64,000 nucleotides of DNA from Pseudonocardia oceani (GTDB lineage Bacteria > Actinomycetota > Actinomycetes > Mycobacteriales > Pseudonocardiaceae): positions 1,922,001 through 1,986,000 of the forward strand of contig NZ_JADQDF010000001.1 of assembly GCF_019263585.2 (NCBI RefSeq), given 5' to 3'. The translations under genes and the position numbers were made by a program. This document shows positions 36,130 to 46,174 of the stretch, one piece after another. Within the stretch, counting starts at the first letter, position 1; every line of letters starts with the position of its first letter. The notes under the pieces are model-generated. The model made no database searches. It worked only from the letters and a program-made list of their open reading frames with translations, and had not been told where the DNA came from.

Positions 36130-36428
36130 CGCACAGAGTCGTCCGGGTGTTACGCAGCATGTTCGATCTCATCCGTTCGTGACGGCGACCACGGAGAGTG
36201 TTCGACCGTGTCCTCAGTGCGGTTCACCGTAGCGAAGCGCCGGGAGTCACCGGACCGGGTACCTCGTCAGGAGGACGCGCCAGGGCGGGGCCGGGTTGCC
36301 CGGTGCGGACACGGGGCCGGACACGCCGACGGGTGCGTGGCGCCGGATCGGCGGACACGCACCCGTGGGAGAGCGGTGGAGCGGTGCGGGGCACCGCGCG
36401 CCGGCTTCGGGGGCCGGCGGGCGGGCTC
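36130..36428. other. Intergenic region between sigD and the LuxR-type regulator
   Basis: About 300 bases without a convincing gene. On the left it must carry the sigD promoter; I cannot assign its -35/-10. Near the right end a hairpin (CGCCGGC 36399-36405, GCCGGCG 36413-36419, 7-base loop) sits ten bases beyond the regulator's stop and can serve as its terminator. Confidence 0.5.
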
Positions 36429-37025
36429 CTAGGAGACCAGGCCGCGACGGAAGCCGTGGGCGACCGCCTGGGCGCGGTCACGCACGCCCAGCTTGCGGAA
36501 CAGCCGGCGGGCGTGGGTCTTGACCGTGTCCTCGGACAGGTAGAGCTCCCGTCCGATCTGGCCGTTGCTCTTGCCCTGGCTCATCCCGCGGAGCACCTGC
36601 AGCTCGCGCTCGGTGAGCTGGACGCCCGAGTCCGTGGGCGCCCGGGGCGTGGGCACGGCCGTGCTCGCGAGCGTGTGCGCGAGTGCGGCCACCAACTCGG
36701 GACGCGAGGCGTCCCAGCGCAGGTAGCCCCTGGCCCCGCCCGCGATGGCCGCGGCGATGCTGCCCGCGTCGTCGGGGGCTCCGAACACGATCACGTTGGC
36801 CTGGGGGTGAGCGGCGACCAGTCGTCGGGTCGCCTCCACCCCGGTGGGCACCGCACGCTGGGTGCCTACCAGGACAACGTCGACCGGCTGCCGGGAGAAC
36901 CGGGCCAGCAACTCGTCCCCGTGCGCAACGCAATCGATCCGATGCACTCCCGGCACCGCGGACATCACGCGGGTCAGGCCTTCGCGGACGCTGCGACGAT
37001 CGTCGCAGATGAGTACCGTCGTCAC
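36429..37025 (-). CDS. LuxR-type response regulator with degenerate receiver
   Basis: A 198-residue protein with receiver-like N-terminus and GerE helix-turn-helix (QLTERELQVLRGMSQGKSNGQIGRELYLSEDTVKTHARRLFRKLG). The acidic pair is kept (CDDRR, residues 8-9), but the expected phospho-acceptor aspartate after VDVVLV is a glycine (residue 54, VGTQRAVPTG), and the conserved lysine is replaced (GYLRWDAS). It is therefore probably not controlled by phosphorylation. No kinase gene is adjacent. GTG at 37025 follows GGAAGGA. It lies between sigD and the whiB3-type gene, so a stress or developmental role is likely. Confidence 0.88.
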   Translation of the reverse strand: MTTVLICDDRRSVREGLTRVMSAVPGVHRIDCVAHGDELLARFSRQPVDVVLVGTQRAVPTGVEATRRLVAAHPQANVIVFGAPDDAGSIAAAIAGGARGYLRWDASRPELVAALAHTLASTAVPTPRAPTDSGVQLTERELQVLRGMSQGKSNGQIGRELYLSEDTVKTHARRLFRKLGVRDRAQAVAHGFRRGLVS

Positions 37026-37033
37026 GACGATTC

Positions 37034-37200
37034 CTTCCTGCAGCTTCCTGCAGCCGGGTGATGTGTCACCCCACGCATCGGCGGGTGACCGCTCCACCTT
37101 GACACGATCAGGGCCCATTTGTGCCCTCCATTCGGGAGGGTTGCGCCGAGTGGCACTCGTCATGTGGGTGACGAAGTTCCGAATGGAGTAATTACATTAC
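37034..37200. promoter_or_regulatory. Control region of the degenerate-receiver regulator
   Basis: Several repeats are packed here. CTTCCTGCAG is tandemly duplicated (37034-37043 and 37044-37053), the copies covering the ribosome-site region. CTCCATTCGG (37126-37135) recurs inverted as CCGAATGGAG (37179-37188). GTAATTACATTAC (37188-37200) is an AT-rich inverted repeat, unusual in this genome. These are candidate operator elements; no binding protein is known. Confidence 0.45.
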
Positions 37201-37206
37201 TGGGAC

Positions 37207-38136
37207 CTAGGGCACACGCTGCACCGACTCCCCCATCAGGCCCCTCCCCACGGGATCACTGAACTGGTAGAGGGCGTTCGCCGAGAGTGCTGCGGCGTGT
37301 CGTCGGCGCGCCGGACCGCTCATCCGGCCGTTCACCGCTTCGTCGGACCGGTCGTCCGCCCCATCGTTTGCGTTCAGTGACGACCCTGTGACGCTCGGCG
37401 ACTCGATGTGATGGGCGAGGTCGGCCGCGGCCAGCCGTGCGGGGCCCACGAGTGGGAGCAGCCCGGCCCCGGACGCCGCATCGGCCACGGCGTCCAGCTC
37501 AGCCAGCACTGCTCCGTCCGGGTGAGCGACGGCGCGGACGACGGCCAGCACGAGCCGGGACTTCACGACGTGCCGCAGCCCGCCCCCGGCCCGGGCCCGC
37601 TCCAACGCGCGTTCCGCGGGCTCGAGGCCCCGGGCCGCCTCGCCCGCGAACAGCGCCGCCTCCGCCTGCACCCAGCCGATCCGCACCGCCGTCCGCCAGG
37701 AGGGGTGGCCCCGCTCCTGCGCCGCGTCGAGCAGCCGCCCGGCCGCCCGGTCACCGAGACCGAGCGCGTCGGCGGCCAGGCCGACGAGCGCGTCGACGGC
37801 GGCCGCGCCGGCGTCGGTTCCGTCCGGGCACGGCGGTCCGGACGGGGCGGCGGCCGCCAGCCGCAGCCCGCGGGCGTCGAGGGGGCGGGCGAGCGCGTGC
37901 CCGCCCTGCTGGCGGCGGTGCGCGGCGAGGGTCACCGCGGCATGCGCCGCCACCGCCGGCGGGGTGCGCGGATCGGCCAGCAGGTCCCGCAGCAGCGTCA
38001 CCGCGGCGGCGAAGCGGCCCTGCCCGCCGAGGACGACGGCCGCCCGCCAGCGCTCCCCGGGCGGTGCGCCGGGAGCGAGCCGTACGACGGCACAGGGGTC
38101 CGGGCCGAAGGCGGCGGCGTCGAGCGGGCCGCGCAC
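37207..38136 (-). CDS. Conserved hypothetical protein, TPR-like helical repeats
   Basis: A 309-residue Ala/Leu/Arg-rich, all-helical protein resembling TPR-like scaffolds (WRAAVVLGGQGRFAAAVTLLRDLLADPRTPP, and AALFAGEAARGLEPAERALERARAGGG). There is no signal or membrane segment. The position between sigD and whiB3 equals that of Rv3415c (from memory), a conserved protein of unknown role. GTG at 38136 lies 30 bases after the MerR-type gene, so the two are likely cotranscribed. The tail (about residues 265-309) is more polar and may be variable. Confidence 0.65.
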   Translation of the reverse strand: MRGPLDAAAFGPDPCAVVRLAPGAPPGERWRAAVVLGGQGRFAAAVTLLRDLLADPRTPPAVAAHAAVTLAAHRRQQGGHALARPLDARGLRLAAAAPSGPPCPDGTDAGAAAVDALVGLAADALGLGDRAAGRLLDAAQERGHPSWRTAVRIGWVQAEAALFAGEAARGLEPAERALERARAGGGLRHVVKSRLVLAVVRAVAHPDGAVLAELDAVADAASGAGLLPLVGPARLAAADLAHHIESPSVTGSSLNANDGADDRSDEAVNGRMSGPARRRHAAALSANALYQFSDPVGRGLMGESVQRVP

Positions 38137-38165
38137 GACGGGATGGCCGGCTGCGGCCGGGCGCG

Positions 38166-39341
38166 TCAGACCAGCACCGCCGCGGCGAGGCCCGCGGCCG
38201 CGTCGGCCAGCGAGTCGAACGAGCCGACGCGGGGTGGCAGCTCCACGCCCGCCCAGCCGGGGCCGGCGGCGTAGGTCCGGAACCGCGGACGGGTGCGGGG
38301 CAGCGCCCGCAGCAGCGCGGGGTCGGCGGTCGCCGGGATCTGCGACCACAGGACGACCGCGGCGGGCGCGGTCCGGCGGATCGCGGCGACGAGCGCGTCG
38401 GCCGGGAGGTTGGAGCCCAGCGACCGGCACTCGACGAGCCGGTCGGCCAGCGACGCGGCGAGCGCCGCCAGGGGCAGCGTGTGCTGCTCCCCCGGCATCC
38501 CCGCGAGCAGCACCGGGCGCGGGTTCCGCGGGGCCGGGGCCTGAGCGACGCACCCCGCGAAGACCGATGTCACGCACTCGCTCACCAGGTGCTCGATCTC
38601 CACGCCGGCGCCCGTGTCGGCCCATCGCTGCCCCACCGCGGCCAGCACGGGTCGGGCGACGGCGTCCCAGGTGTGGTCGACGCCGTGCGCCCGCGTCGAC
38701 TCCTCCAGCAGCCTGCGGATCGCGCCGGCGTCCAGCGCCAGTGCGGCGCGGCCCAGCCCGCGGGCCTCGCGCCCCGCCCCGGGCAGCCGCAGCGCGCGGC
38801 CGCCGACGCGGACGCGGGTGGCGGCGCGGCCGTCGCCCGCGTCGTCGGTGAGCAGGAGCGGGCCGCCGGTCGCGCCATCGTCCCCCGCCCTGACCTCGTC
38901 CCGGGCCGGGTAGCCGTCCCCGGCCGCGTCCGGCGCCGGGTGCGCGGGCGGCAGCAGCCGGCGCGGCCCGTCGGCGTCGGGCCGGGGCAGCCGGGCCCCG
39001 CGGGCGTAGGCGGCGGCGTCCGCGGGGGCGGCTCCGCGCAGCAGCGCGTGCTGCATGAGCTCGAGGCGGGCGACGTCGTCGACGGTGTAGCGGCGGTGCC
39101 GACCGGGCTCGTGGTGGCCCGGGCCGATGCCGTAGCGGCGGTCCCACGTGCGCAGGGTGGCCGGGGCGATCCCCAGCCGCCGGGCGACGGCGGCCACGGT
39201 GAGCCCGGGGACCGAGTCCGGCGCGGGCTCGTCGGACGTCGACCCATCCGACGGGGCCCCGGCGGACGAAGACTCGGTGGACGGATCGACGGGGCGCGGA
39301 CCGGCCGCTGCGGCGGCGGCCGCCGGCGGCTCGGACTGCAT
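38166..39341 (-). CDS. MerR-type regulator with cobalamin-binding-like C-terminal domain (CarH/LitR-like)
   Basis: A 391-residue regulator. After an Ala/Ser/Pro-rich leader, the MerR helix-turn-helix is at about residues 46-110 (LTVAAVARRLGIAPATLRTWDRRYGI, HRRYTVDDVARLELM). The C-terminal half resembles the helical plus Rossmann B12 module of CarH: it has the W-x9-EH motif (W240, E250, H251) and GEQH (284-287) as candidate lower-ligand loop. The residue after W240 is Ala, not the His used as second cobalt ligand in light-exposed CarH (from memory). A B12- or light-responsive repressor is plausible; the domain may also be degenerate. Confidence 0.8.
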   Translation of the reverse strand: MQSEPPAAAAAAAGPRPVDPSTESSSAGAPSDGSTSDEPAPDSVPGLTVAAVARRLGIAPATLRTWDRRYGIGPGHHEPGRHRRYTVDDVARLELMQHALLRGAAPADAAAYARGARLPRPDADGPRRLLPPAHPAPDAAGDGYPARDEVRAGDDGATGGPLLLTDDAGDGRAATRVRVGGRALRLPGAGREARGLGRAALALDAGAIRRLLEESTRAHGVDHTWDAVARPVLAAVGQRWADTGAGVEIEHLVSECVTSVFAGCVAQAPAPRNPRPVLLAGMPGEQHTLPLAALAASLADRLVECRSLGSNLPADALVAAIRRTAPAAVVLWSQIPATADPALLRALPRTRPRFRTYAAGPGWAGVELPPRVGSFDSLADAAAGLAAAVLV

Positions 39342-39474
39342 CCGCTCATGGTGCGGGGCCGGTGTGGGAAGAGCAACCTCACCACTCGGCGCGAACTGCT
39401 TGAACAAGGTTTGGCGCGGTTCTACGCTGGGGACTCCGACCTCGAGAAAAGGTCGTAGCAGAGGAGAGGTCGTC

Positions 39475-39801
39475 GTGGCGGACATCAGAAGGCTCCCGGT
39501 CCCGGTCACCGACATCTGGGACTGGCAGATGCACGGATCGTGCCGCGGCATGGACAGCGGCTTCTTCTTCCACCCGGAGGGCGAGCGGGGCCCGGCCCGC
39601 GCCAACCGCGAGGCCCGCGCCAAGCAGGTGTGCGAGGCGTGCCCGGTGCTCGAGCAGTGCCGCAGGCACGCGCTGACGGTGCAGGAGCCCTACGGCGTGT
39701 GGGGCGGGCTGTCGGAGTCCGAGCGCGACGAGATCATCCGCGGACGCGGGCGCACGCTGAAGATGGCCGGCACCGCACCGGTCGTGCACGAGGCTCGCTG
39801 A
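39475..39801 (+). CDS. whiB3: WhiB family iron-sulfur transcriptional regulator, WhiB3/WhiD type
   Basis: A 108-residue protein with the four cluster cysteines (GSCRG, then VCEACPVLEQC), the RGMDSGFFFHPEGERG segment seen in WhiB3/WhiD, and the GVWGGLSESERDEI turn that contacts sigma region 4. It probably binds a 4Fe-4S cluster and acts as a redox-sensitive cofactor of the primary sigma factor. GTG at 39475 follows GAGGAGAGG. The neighbourhood (sigD upstream, groEL1 convergent downstream) supports WhiB3. Confidence 0.93.
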   Translation: MADIRRLPVPVTDIWDWQMHGSCRGMDSGFFFHPEGERGPARANREARAKQVCEACPVLEQCRRHALTVQEPYGVWGGLSESERDEIIRGRGRTLKMAGTAPVVHEAR

Positions 39802-39829
39802 ACCTCCGGACCCGTCCGGAGCACGCAGA

Positions 39830-39859
39830 ACGGGCCACCTCCCGGAGGAGGTGGCCCGT
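39830..39859. terminator. Bidirectional terminator between whiB3 and groEL1
   Basis: ACGGGCCACCTCC (39830-39842) and its exact complement (39847-39859) surround a CGGA loop between the convergent stops of whiB3 and groEL1. A perfect 13-pair stem. Confidence 0.82.
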
Positions 39860-39877
39860 CGGTGTGCGCGGGTCGGA

Positions 39878-41584
<1,707 letters not shown>

Positions 41585-41604
41585 CTACAGAACTGCCGGG
41601 TGCG

Positions 41605-41895
41605 TCAGTTGACGACCGCGAGCACGTCGCGCGCGGAGAGGATGAGGTACTCCTCGCCGTTGTACTTGACCTCGGTGCCGCCGTACTTGGAGTAGATGAC
41701 GACGTCGCCCACGGCCACGTCCAGCGGGACGCGGTTGCCGTTGTCGTCGATGCGACCGGGGCCGACCGCGAGGACCTTGCCCTCCTGGGGCTTCTCCTTG
41801 GCGGTGTCCGGGATGACGATGCCGGACGCGGTCGTGGTCTCCGCCTCGCTGGCCTGGACGACGATCTTGTCCTCGAGCGGCTTGATGTTCGCCAC
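41605..41895 (-). CDS. groES: Co-chaperonin GroES
   Basis: A 96-residue GroES. It opens [19 protein letters not shown], has a mobile loop ([20 protein letters not shown]) and ends with [30 protein letters not shown]. It caps GroEL rings. GTG at 41895 starts the conserved N-terminus; the longer frame upstream is leader and is rejected. It is the first gene of the groES-groEL1 operon. Confidence 0.97.
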   Translation of the reverse strand: MANIKPLEDKIVVQASEAETTTASGIVIPDTAKEKPQEGKVLAVGPGRIDDNGNRVPLDVAVGDVVIYSKYGGTEVKYNGEEYLILSARDVLAVVN

Positions 41896-42006
41896 GACGA
41901 TGACCTCACCTTCAGGGTGTGCGTGTATCGGCTGTCGGATGACGTGGGACCGGCCGGGCTCCCCGCCGCCGCGGGTGCCGGGGTGCCGGGGTCGGGCACC
42001 ACGTGC

Positions 42007-42037
42007 GATTGGCACTCTACCCACGAGAGTGCCAATC
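42007..42037. promoter_or_regulatory. CIRCE operator (HrcA site) of groES-groEL1
   Basis: TTGGCACTC (42009-42017), nine bases, then GAGTGCCAA (42027-42035): the CIRCE layout TTAGCACTC-N9-GAGTGCTAA with one symmetric change. The symmetry extends two bases further on each side (GATTGGCACTC / GAGTGCCAATC). HrcA should repress here at normal temperature. Confidence 0.92.
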
Positions 42038-42043
42038 CCTCAA
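42014..42043 (-). promoter_or_regulatory. groES promoter overlapping CIRCE
   Basis: On the minus strand TTGAGG (42038-42043) and TAGAGT (42014-42019) are 18 bases apart. The CIRCE element covers the spacer and -10, so HrcA would block polymerase. Hexamers were chosen by eye. Confidence 0.55.
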
Positions 42044-42144
42044 CGGTGCCCCACCCCTCGATGTGATCAGCGCCCTATCCACCCACGTCCGGCGGCGGGC
42101 AGGGTGCGGGGCGGCGACGGTGCCGGCGGTGCGGGGGTGGCGCG

Positions 42145-42912
42145 ATGACCACGGTGGACGCGGTCCTGATCCTGCTCGCGGGCACGGCGGCGGGGGCGAT
42201 CAACGCCGCCGTCGGGTCCGGTTCGCTGATCACCTTCCCGACGCTGCTGGCGCTCGGCTTCCCGCCGGTGCTCGCCAACGTCTCCAACAACATCGGCCTC
42301 GTGCCCGGTGGCGCGGCGAGCGTCTGGGGCTACCGGCGCGAACTGGCCGACCAGCGGCGCAGACTGCTGGTGCTCGGCTCGATGTCGGTGCTCGGCGGCA
42401 CGGCGGGGGCGGTGCTGCTGCTCGTGCTGCCCGCCTCGGCGTTCCGGGCGGTGGTACCGGTGCTCATCGGGGTGGCGGTCGCGCTGGTCGCGGCGCAGCC
42501 GTGGATCCAGCGCGCGCTGGCCCGGCGGCGCGAGGGCCGGGCGGCGCGGGCCGACGTGGGGCCGGGGTCCCTGCTGGCCACCGCGGTCGTCGGGGTCTAC
42601 GGCGGCTACTTCGGCGGCGCGCAGGGGATCCTGCTCGTCGGCGTGCTGGGCACGATGATCACCGAGACGCTGCAGCGCCTCAACGCCCTGAAGAACGGGC
42701 TCGTCACCTGCGTCAACGCGGTGGCGGCCGTGACGTTCCTGGTCGTGGCGCCCGAGCAGGTCGACTGGCGGGTCGTCGGGCTGATCGCCGTCGGGTCGTC
42801 GGTGGGCGGGCTGGTCGGGTCCCGCGTGGGGCGCCGGCTCCCCCAGCCCGTGCTGCGCGCCGTCATCGTCGTGGTGGGGCTCGTCGCGATCGTCAACCTG
42901 CTGCTGCCCTGA
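42145..42912 (+). CDS. TauE/SafE family membrane permease
   Basis: A 255-residue protein with about eight hydrophobic helices in two halves. The first has the family's AGAINAAVGSGSLITFPTLLALG motif, the second the matching VVGVYGGYFGGAQGILLVGVLG. TauE/SafE proteins are proposed exporters of sulfite or organosulfonates or anion uptake permeases; the substrate cannot be told from sequence. ATG at 42145. The next gene, an aldo/keto reductase, starts 20 bases on and may be cotranscribed. Confidence 0.9.
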   Translation: MTTVDAVLILLAGTAAGAINAAVGSGSLITFPTLLALGFPPVLANVSNNIGLVPGGAASVWGYRRELADQRRRLLVLGSMSVLGGTAGAVLLLVLPASAFRAVVPVLIGVAVALVAAQPWIQRALARRREGRAARADVGPGSLLATAVVGVYGGYFGGAQGILLVGVLGTMITETLQRLNALKNGLVTCVNAVAAVTFLVVAPEQVDWRVVGLIAVGSSVGGLVGSRVGRRLPQPVLRAVIVVVGLVAIVNLLLP

Positions 42913-42932
42913 GCCGGGCGTAGCGTCGGAGC

Positions 42933-43862
42933 ATGGCGAAGATCGGTTCCCTCGACGTCTCCCGGCTGTGCCTCGGCGCCAACGTGTTCGGCTGGACCGC
43001 CGACCGCGACGCGTCCTTCGCGGTCCTCGACGGCTTCGTGGCCGCGGGCGGCACCGTGATCGACACGGCCGACTCCTACATGTGGCGCGCGCCCGGCAAC
43101 TCCGGCGGCGAGTCCGAGACGATCATCGGCGAGTGGATGGCCGCGCGCGGCAACCGCGACGACGTCGTGATCGCCACCAAGGTCGGCTCGCTGCCCACCC
43201 GCCCCGGGCTGTCCGCCGCGAACGTCCGCGCCGCGTGCGAGGACTCGCTGCGTCGCCTCCGCACCGACCGGATCGACCTCTACTGGGCCCACAAGGACGA
43301 CCCGGAGACCCCGCAGGAGGAGACGCTGGAGGCGTTCGACGCACTCGTGCGCGCGGGCTCGGTGCGCGAGATCGGCGCCTCCAACTTCTCCGCCGACCGC
43401 CTGCGCAGCGCGCTCGACGTCTCCGCCTCCGCGGGCACCGCCGCCTACGTCGCGGCGCAGCCGCACTACAACCTCGTCGAGCGCACGGAGTTCGAGGCCG
43501 GGCTCGCGCCGCTGCTCGCCGAGCGGGGCGTCGCCTGCCTGCCGTACTACGCGCTCGCCAAGGGCTTCCTCACCGGCAAGTACCGGGAGGGCGGCGCCGC
43601 CGTCGAGAGCGTCCGGGCCGAGGGCGCCCGCGCCTACCTCGACGAGCGGGGCACCGCCGTGCTGGCCGCGCTGGACGAGGTGGGCGCCGCGCACGACGTA
43701 CCGGTGGCGGCCGTGGCGCTGGCCTGGCTCGCGGCGCAGCCGACGGTGGCCGCGCCGATCGCCAGCGCCCGCACCCCCGAGCAGCTCACGGACCTGCTGC
43801 CCGCGCTCACCCTCGAACTCTCCGACGACGAGCTGGGGCGGCTGACGGCGGCGAGCGAGTAG
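42933..43862 (+). CDS. Aldo/keto reductase
   Basis: A 309-residue NADPH-dependent reductase with a TIM barrel. The tetrad is visible: Asp and Tyr in VIDTADSYMW, Lys in VIATKVGS and His in YWAHKDDP. The cofactor end has IASARTPEQLTDLLPAL. Sequence type (TadsYmwrapGNSGGESE) is that of the AKR11/AKR13-like actinobacterial enzymes. Physiological substrate unknown. It sits convergent with tsaD, seven bases apart. Confidence 0.92.
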   Translation: MAKIGSLDVSRLCLGANVFGWTADRDASFAVLDGFVAAGGTVIDTADSYMWRAPGNSGGESETIIGEWMAARGNRDDVVIATKVGSLPTRPGLSAANVRAACEDSLRRLRTDRIDLYWAHKDDPETPQEETLEAFDALVRAGSVREIGASNFSADRLRSALDVSASAGTAAYVAAQPHYNLVERTEFEAGLAPLLAERGVACLPYYALAKGFLTGKYREGGAAVESVRAEGARAYLDERGTAVLAALDEVGAAHDVPVAAVALAWLAAQPTVAAPIASARTPEQLTDLLPALTLELSDDELGRLTAASE

Positions 43863-43869
43863 CCGGGCT

Positions 43870-44919
43870 CTAGTCCGGGACGGCCCCGACCAGCACCTCG
43901 GTCACCGGCATCGCCGAGTCGGCGGGCAGGTCCAGCGGGCTGGCCGGGGCGCCCGCCACGGCCAGGTGCGCGCCCAGTGCGGCCACCATCGCCCCGTTGT
44001 CGGTGCACAGGCCCGGGCGCGGCACGCGCAGCACGATCCCGGCGGCGTCGCAGCGCTCCTGGGCCAGCGCGCGCAGCCGCGAGTTGGCCGCGACGCCGCC
44101 GCCGAGCAGCAGCGTCTCGGCCCCGCGCTCACGGGCCGCGCGCACGGCCTTGGCCGTCAGCACGTCGACGACGGCCTCCTGGAAGCTCGCCGCCACGTCG
44201 GCCACGGGCACCGGCGCACCGGCCCGCTCCAGCGCCTCGACGTGCCGGGCGACGGCGGTCTTGAGGCCGGAGAAGGAGAAGTCGAACGGGGCGTCGCGCG
44301 GGCCGGTGAGCCCGCGCGGGAATGCGATGGCCCGCGCATCGCCGTCGGCGGCCACCCGGTCGACGTGCGGCCCGCCGGGGAAGGGCAGCCCGAGCAGCCG
44401 GGCGATCTTGTCGAAGGCCTCGCCCGCGGCGTCGTCGATGGTGGCGCCGATCGGGGTGACCGGCCCGGCGACGTCGGGCACGTCGAGCAGGCTGGAGTGC
44501 CCGCCGGAGACGAGCAGGGCCAGGCACGGAGGCAGCGGGCCGTGCTGGAGCGTGTCGACGGCGACGTGAGCGGCCAGGTGGTTGACGCCGTAGAGCGGCA
44601 CGCCCCACGCCGTCGCGTAGGCCTTGGCCGCGGCCACACCGACGAGCAGCGCGCCGGTCAGCCCGGGCCCGGCGGTGACGGCCACGGCGTCCACGTCGCG
44701 GGCGGTGACGCCCGCCGTCGCGAGCGCGCGGCGCACCGCGGGCACCATCGCCTGCAGGTGCGCGCGCGAGGCGACCTCGGGCACCACCCCGCCGAAGCGC
44801 GCGTGCTCGTCGACCGAGGACGCCACCTCGTTGGCGAGCAGCACCGGCGCCGCGCCGTCGTGGCGGACGATGCCGACGCCGGTCTCGTCGCACGAGGTCT
44901 CGATGCCCAGCACGATCAC
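43870..44919 (-). CDS. tsaD: tRNA N6-threonylcarbamoyladenosine transferase TsaD
   Basis: A 349-residue ASKHA-fold enzyme that transfers threonylcarbamoyl to A37 of ANN-decoding tRNAs together with TsaB and TsaE. It starts [18 protein letters not shown], has the metal ligands in SRAHLQAM and [21 protein letters not shown] and the late [14 protein letters not shown] at 44919 overlaps the rimI stop (GTGA). Other members of the pathway, rimI-tsaB and tsaE, follow the same strand upstream. Confidence 0.97.
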   Translation of the reverse strand: MIVLGIETSCDETGVGIVRHDGAAPVLLANEVASSVDEHARFGGVVPEVASRAHLQAMVPAVRRALATAGVTARDVDAVAVTAGPGLTGALLVGVAAAKAYATAWGVPLYGVNHLAAHVAVDTLQHGPLPPCLALLVSGGHSSLLDVPDVAGPVTPIGATIDDAAGEAFDKIARLLGLPFPGGPHVDRVAADGDARAIAFPRGLTGPRDAPFDFSFSGLKTAVARHVEALERAGAPVPVADVAASFQEAVVDVLTAKAVRAARERGAETLLLGGGVAANSRLRALAQERCDAAGIVLRVPRPGLCTDNGAMVAALGAHLAVAGAPASPLDLPADSAMPVTEVLVGAVPD

Positions 44920-45380
44920 CGCGGGTCCCTCCGCATCGTGTGCGCGTCGGCCCCGCTGGGCCGGTAGTAGTTCTTGCGGACACCGACCACGACGAACCCC
45001 TCCGACTCGTAGAGCCCGCGCGCCGCGTCGTTGTCGGTGCGTACCTCCAGGAACACCGTGGCCCGCTCGGCGTCGGCCACGGCCAGCAGCTCGCGCAGCA
45101 GCACGCGACCGATGCCCCGGCCCTGGTGCGCCGGGTCGACCCCGATCGTGTGCACCTCGGCCTCGGCCTGCGGCGGCCCCGCGACGAACGCGAGCCCGGC
45201 GTACCCGACGAGCAGGTCGCCCTCGCGGGCCGCGCGGTAGAGGTGGCCCATCCGGACCTCCTCGCGGAACGCGTTCTCGCTCCACGGGTCGTCGCCGGGG
45301 AACAGCAGCGCCTCCAGCACGGCGCAGCGCGGCGCGTCGGACTCGCGGAGGTCGTCGATGCGCACGGTGGGCGCGGTCAT
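44916..45380 (-). CDS. rimI: Ribosomal-protein-alanine N-acetyltransferase RimI
   Basis: A 154-residue GNAT acetyltransferase. The acetyl-CoA loop is [15 protein letters not shown] (about residues 82-96), with [19 protein letters not shown] after it. RimI acetylates the N-terminal alanine of S18 in E. coli and has wider targets in actinobacteria. Its ATG overlaps the tsaB stop, and its stop overlaps tsaD, which indicates tight translational coupling in the t6A operon. Confidence 0.94.
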   Translation of the reverse strand: MTAPTVRIDDLRESDAPRCAVLEALLFPGDDPWSENAFREEVRMGHLYRAAREGDLLVGYAGLAFVAGPPQAEAEVHTIGVDPAHQGRGIGRVLLRELLAVADAERATVFLEVRTDNDAARGLYESEGFVVVGVRKNYYRPSGADAHTMRRDPR

Positions 45381-46045
45381 CCGGTGCTCACCTTCTTGCG
45401 CGCACCGGGCGGGGCGGCGTCGGGCCGGCGCAGGTAGAGGGGTTCGAGCGGCCCGGGCTCGACGCCGGCGCGCAGGGCGGGCGCGGCCACGGCCACCAGT
45501 CCGGCCGGCGACGGGGACGCCGGGCCGCGGACCGGGAAGCCGAGCCCCTCGGCCGAGCCGCCCGCGGCCGCCGCGACCGCGAGCCCGCGCTCGGCGAGCA
45601 GTGCCGGGGCCTCGACGTGCGGGCCGTCGGTGCGCGTGCCGGTGGCGTCGTAGGCGGCCCAGTAGACCTCGCGGCGGCGGGCGTCGGTGGCGACGAGCAG
45701 CCGTCCCGTCTCCCCCTGGGCCGTGACGTCGGCCGCGATGGCGTCGAGGGAGCACACGCCGTGCACCGGCACACCGAGCGCGTCGCCCAGCGCGGCGGCG
45801 GTGACCATGCCGACCCGCAGGCCGGTGAACGGCCCCGGGCCGGTGCCGACGACGACCGCGGCCACCTCGCGCAGCGCGATCCCCGCGTCGGCGCAGGCGG
45901 TGAGCACGGCGGGCATCAGCAGCTCCGCGTGCTTGCGGGCGTCGTGCACGACGTGGGCCGAGCGCGGCACGACCGCGTCCGCAGTCAGGTCGACGACGCC
46001 CGCCGTCACGGCGGGCGTCGCGGTGTCCAGGGCCAGCACGAGCAC
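45377..46045 (-). CDS. tsaB: t6A biosynthesis dimerisation protein TsaB
   Basis: A 222-residue TsaD-like ASKHA protein ([34 protein letters not shown]) without the metal-binding histidines. It forms the scaffold between TsaD and TsaE. GTG at 46045 begins the conserved [11 protein letters not shown]. The stop overlaps the rimI ATG. TsaE is usually directly upstream, but here an opposite-strand gene lies between them. Confidence 0.95.
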   Translation of the reverse strand: MLVLALDTATPAVTAGVVDLTADAVVPRSAHVVHDARKHAELLMPAVLTACADAGIALREVAAVVVGTGPGPFTGLRVGMVTAAALGDALGVPVHGVCSLDAIAADVTAQGETGRLLVATDARRREVYWAAYDATGTRTDGPHVEAPALLAERGLAVAAAAGGSAEGLGFPVRGPASPSPAGLVAVAAPALRAGVEPGPLEPLYLRRPDAAPPGARKKVSTG

Positions 46046-46095
46046 CCGCCCAGGCTACGAGCGTCGACCCGGACCGCGTCGGGCGGCCGTCGACC

Positions 46096-46123
46096 TGTGG
46101 ACGACTTCCGGCGATGTGGACAA
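46096..46123. promoter_or_regulatory. Two DnaA-box-like sequences
   Basis: TGTGGACAA (46115-46123) is the exact complement of the actinobacterial DnaA box TTGTCCACA, and TGTGGACGA (46096-46104) is one base off. Same orientation, 19 bases apart, between tsaB and the opposite-strand gene. They may titrate DnaA or affect transcription; chance matches are possible. Confidence 0.35.
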
Positions 46124-46174
46124 CTGCGCGACGCCGGAACGGTCCTGTCGGGGGGCCGCCGGATCGTCGCCGCC

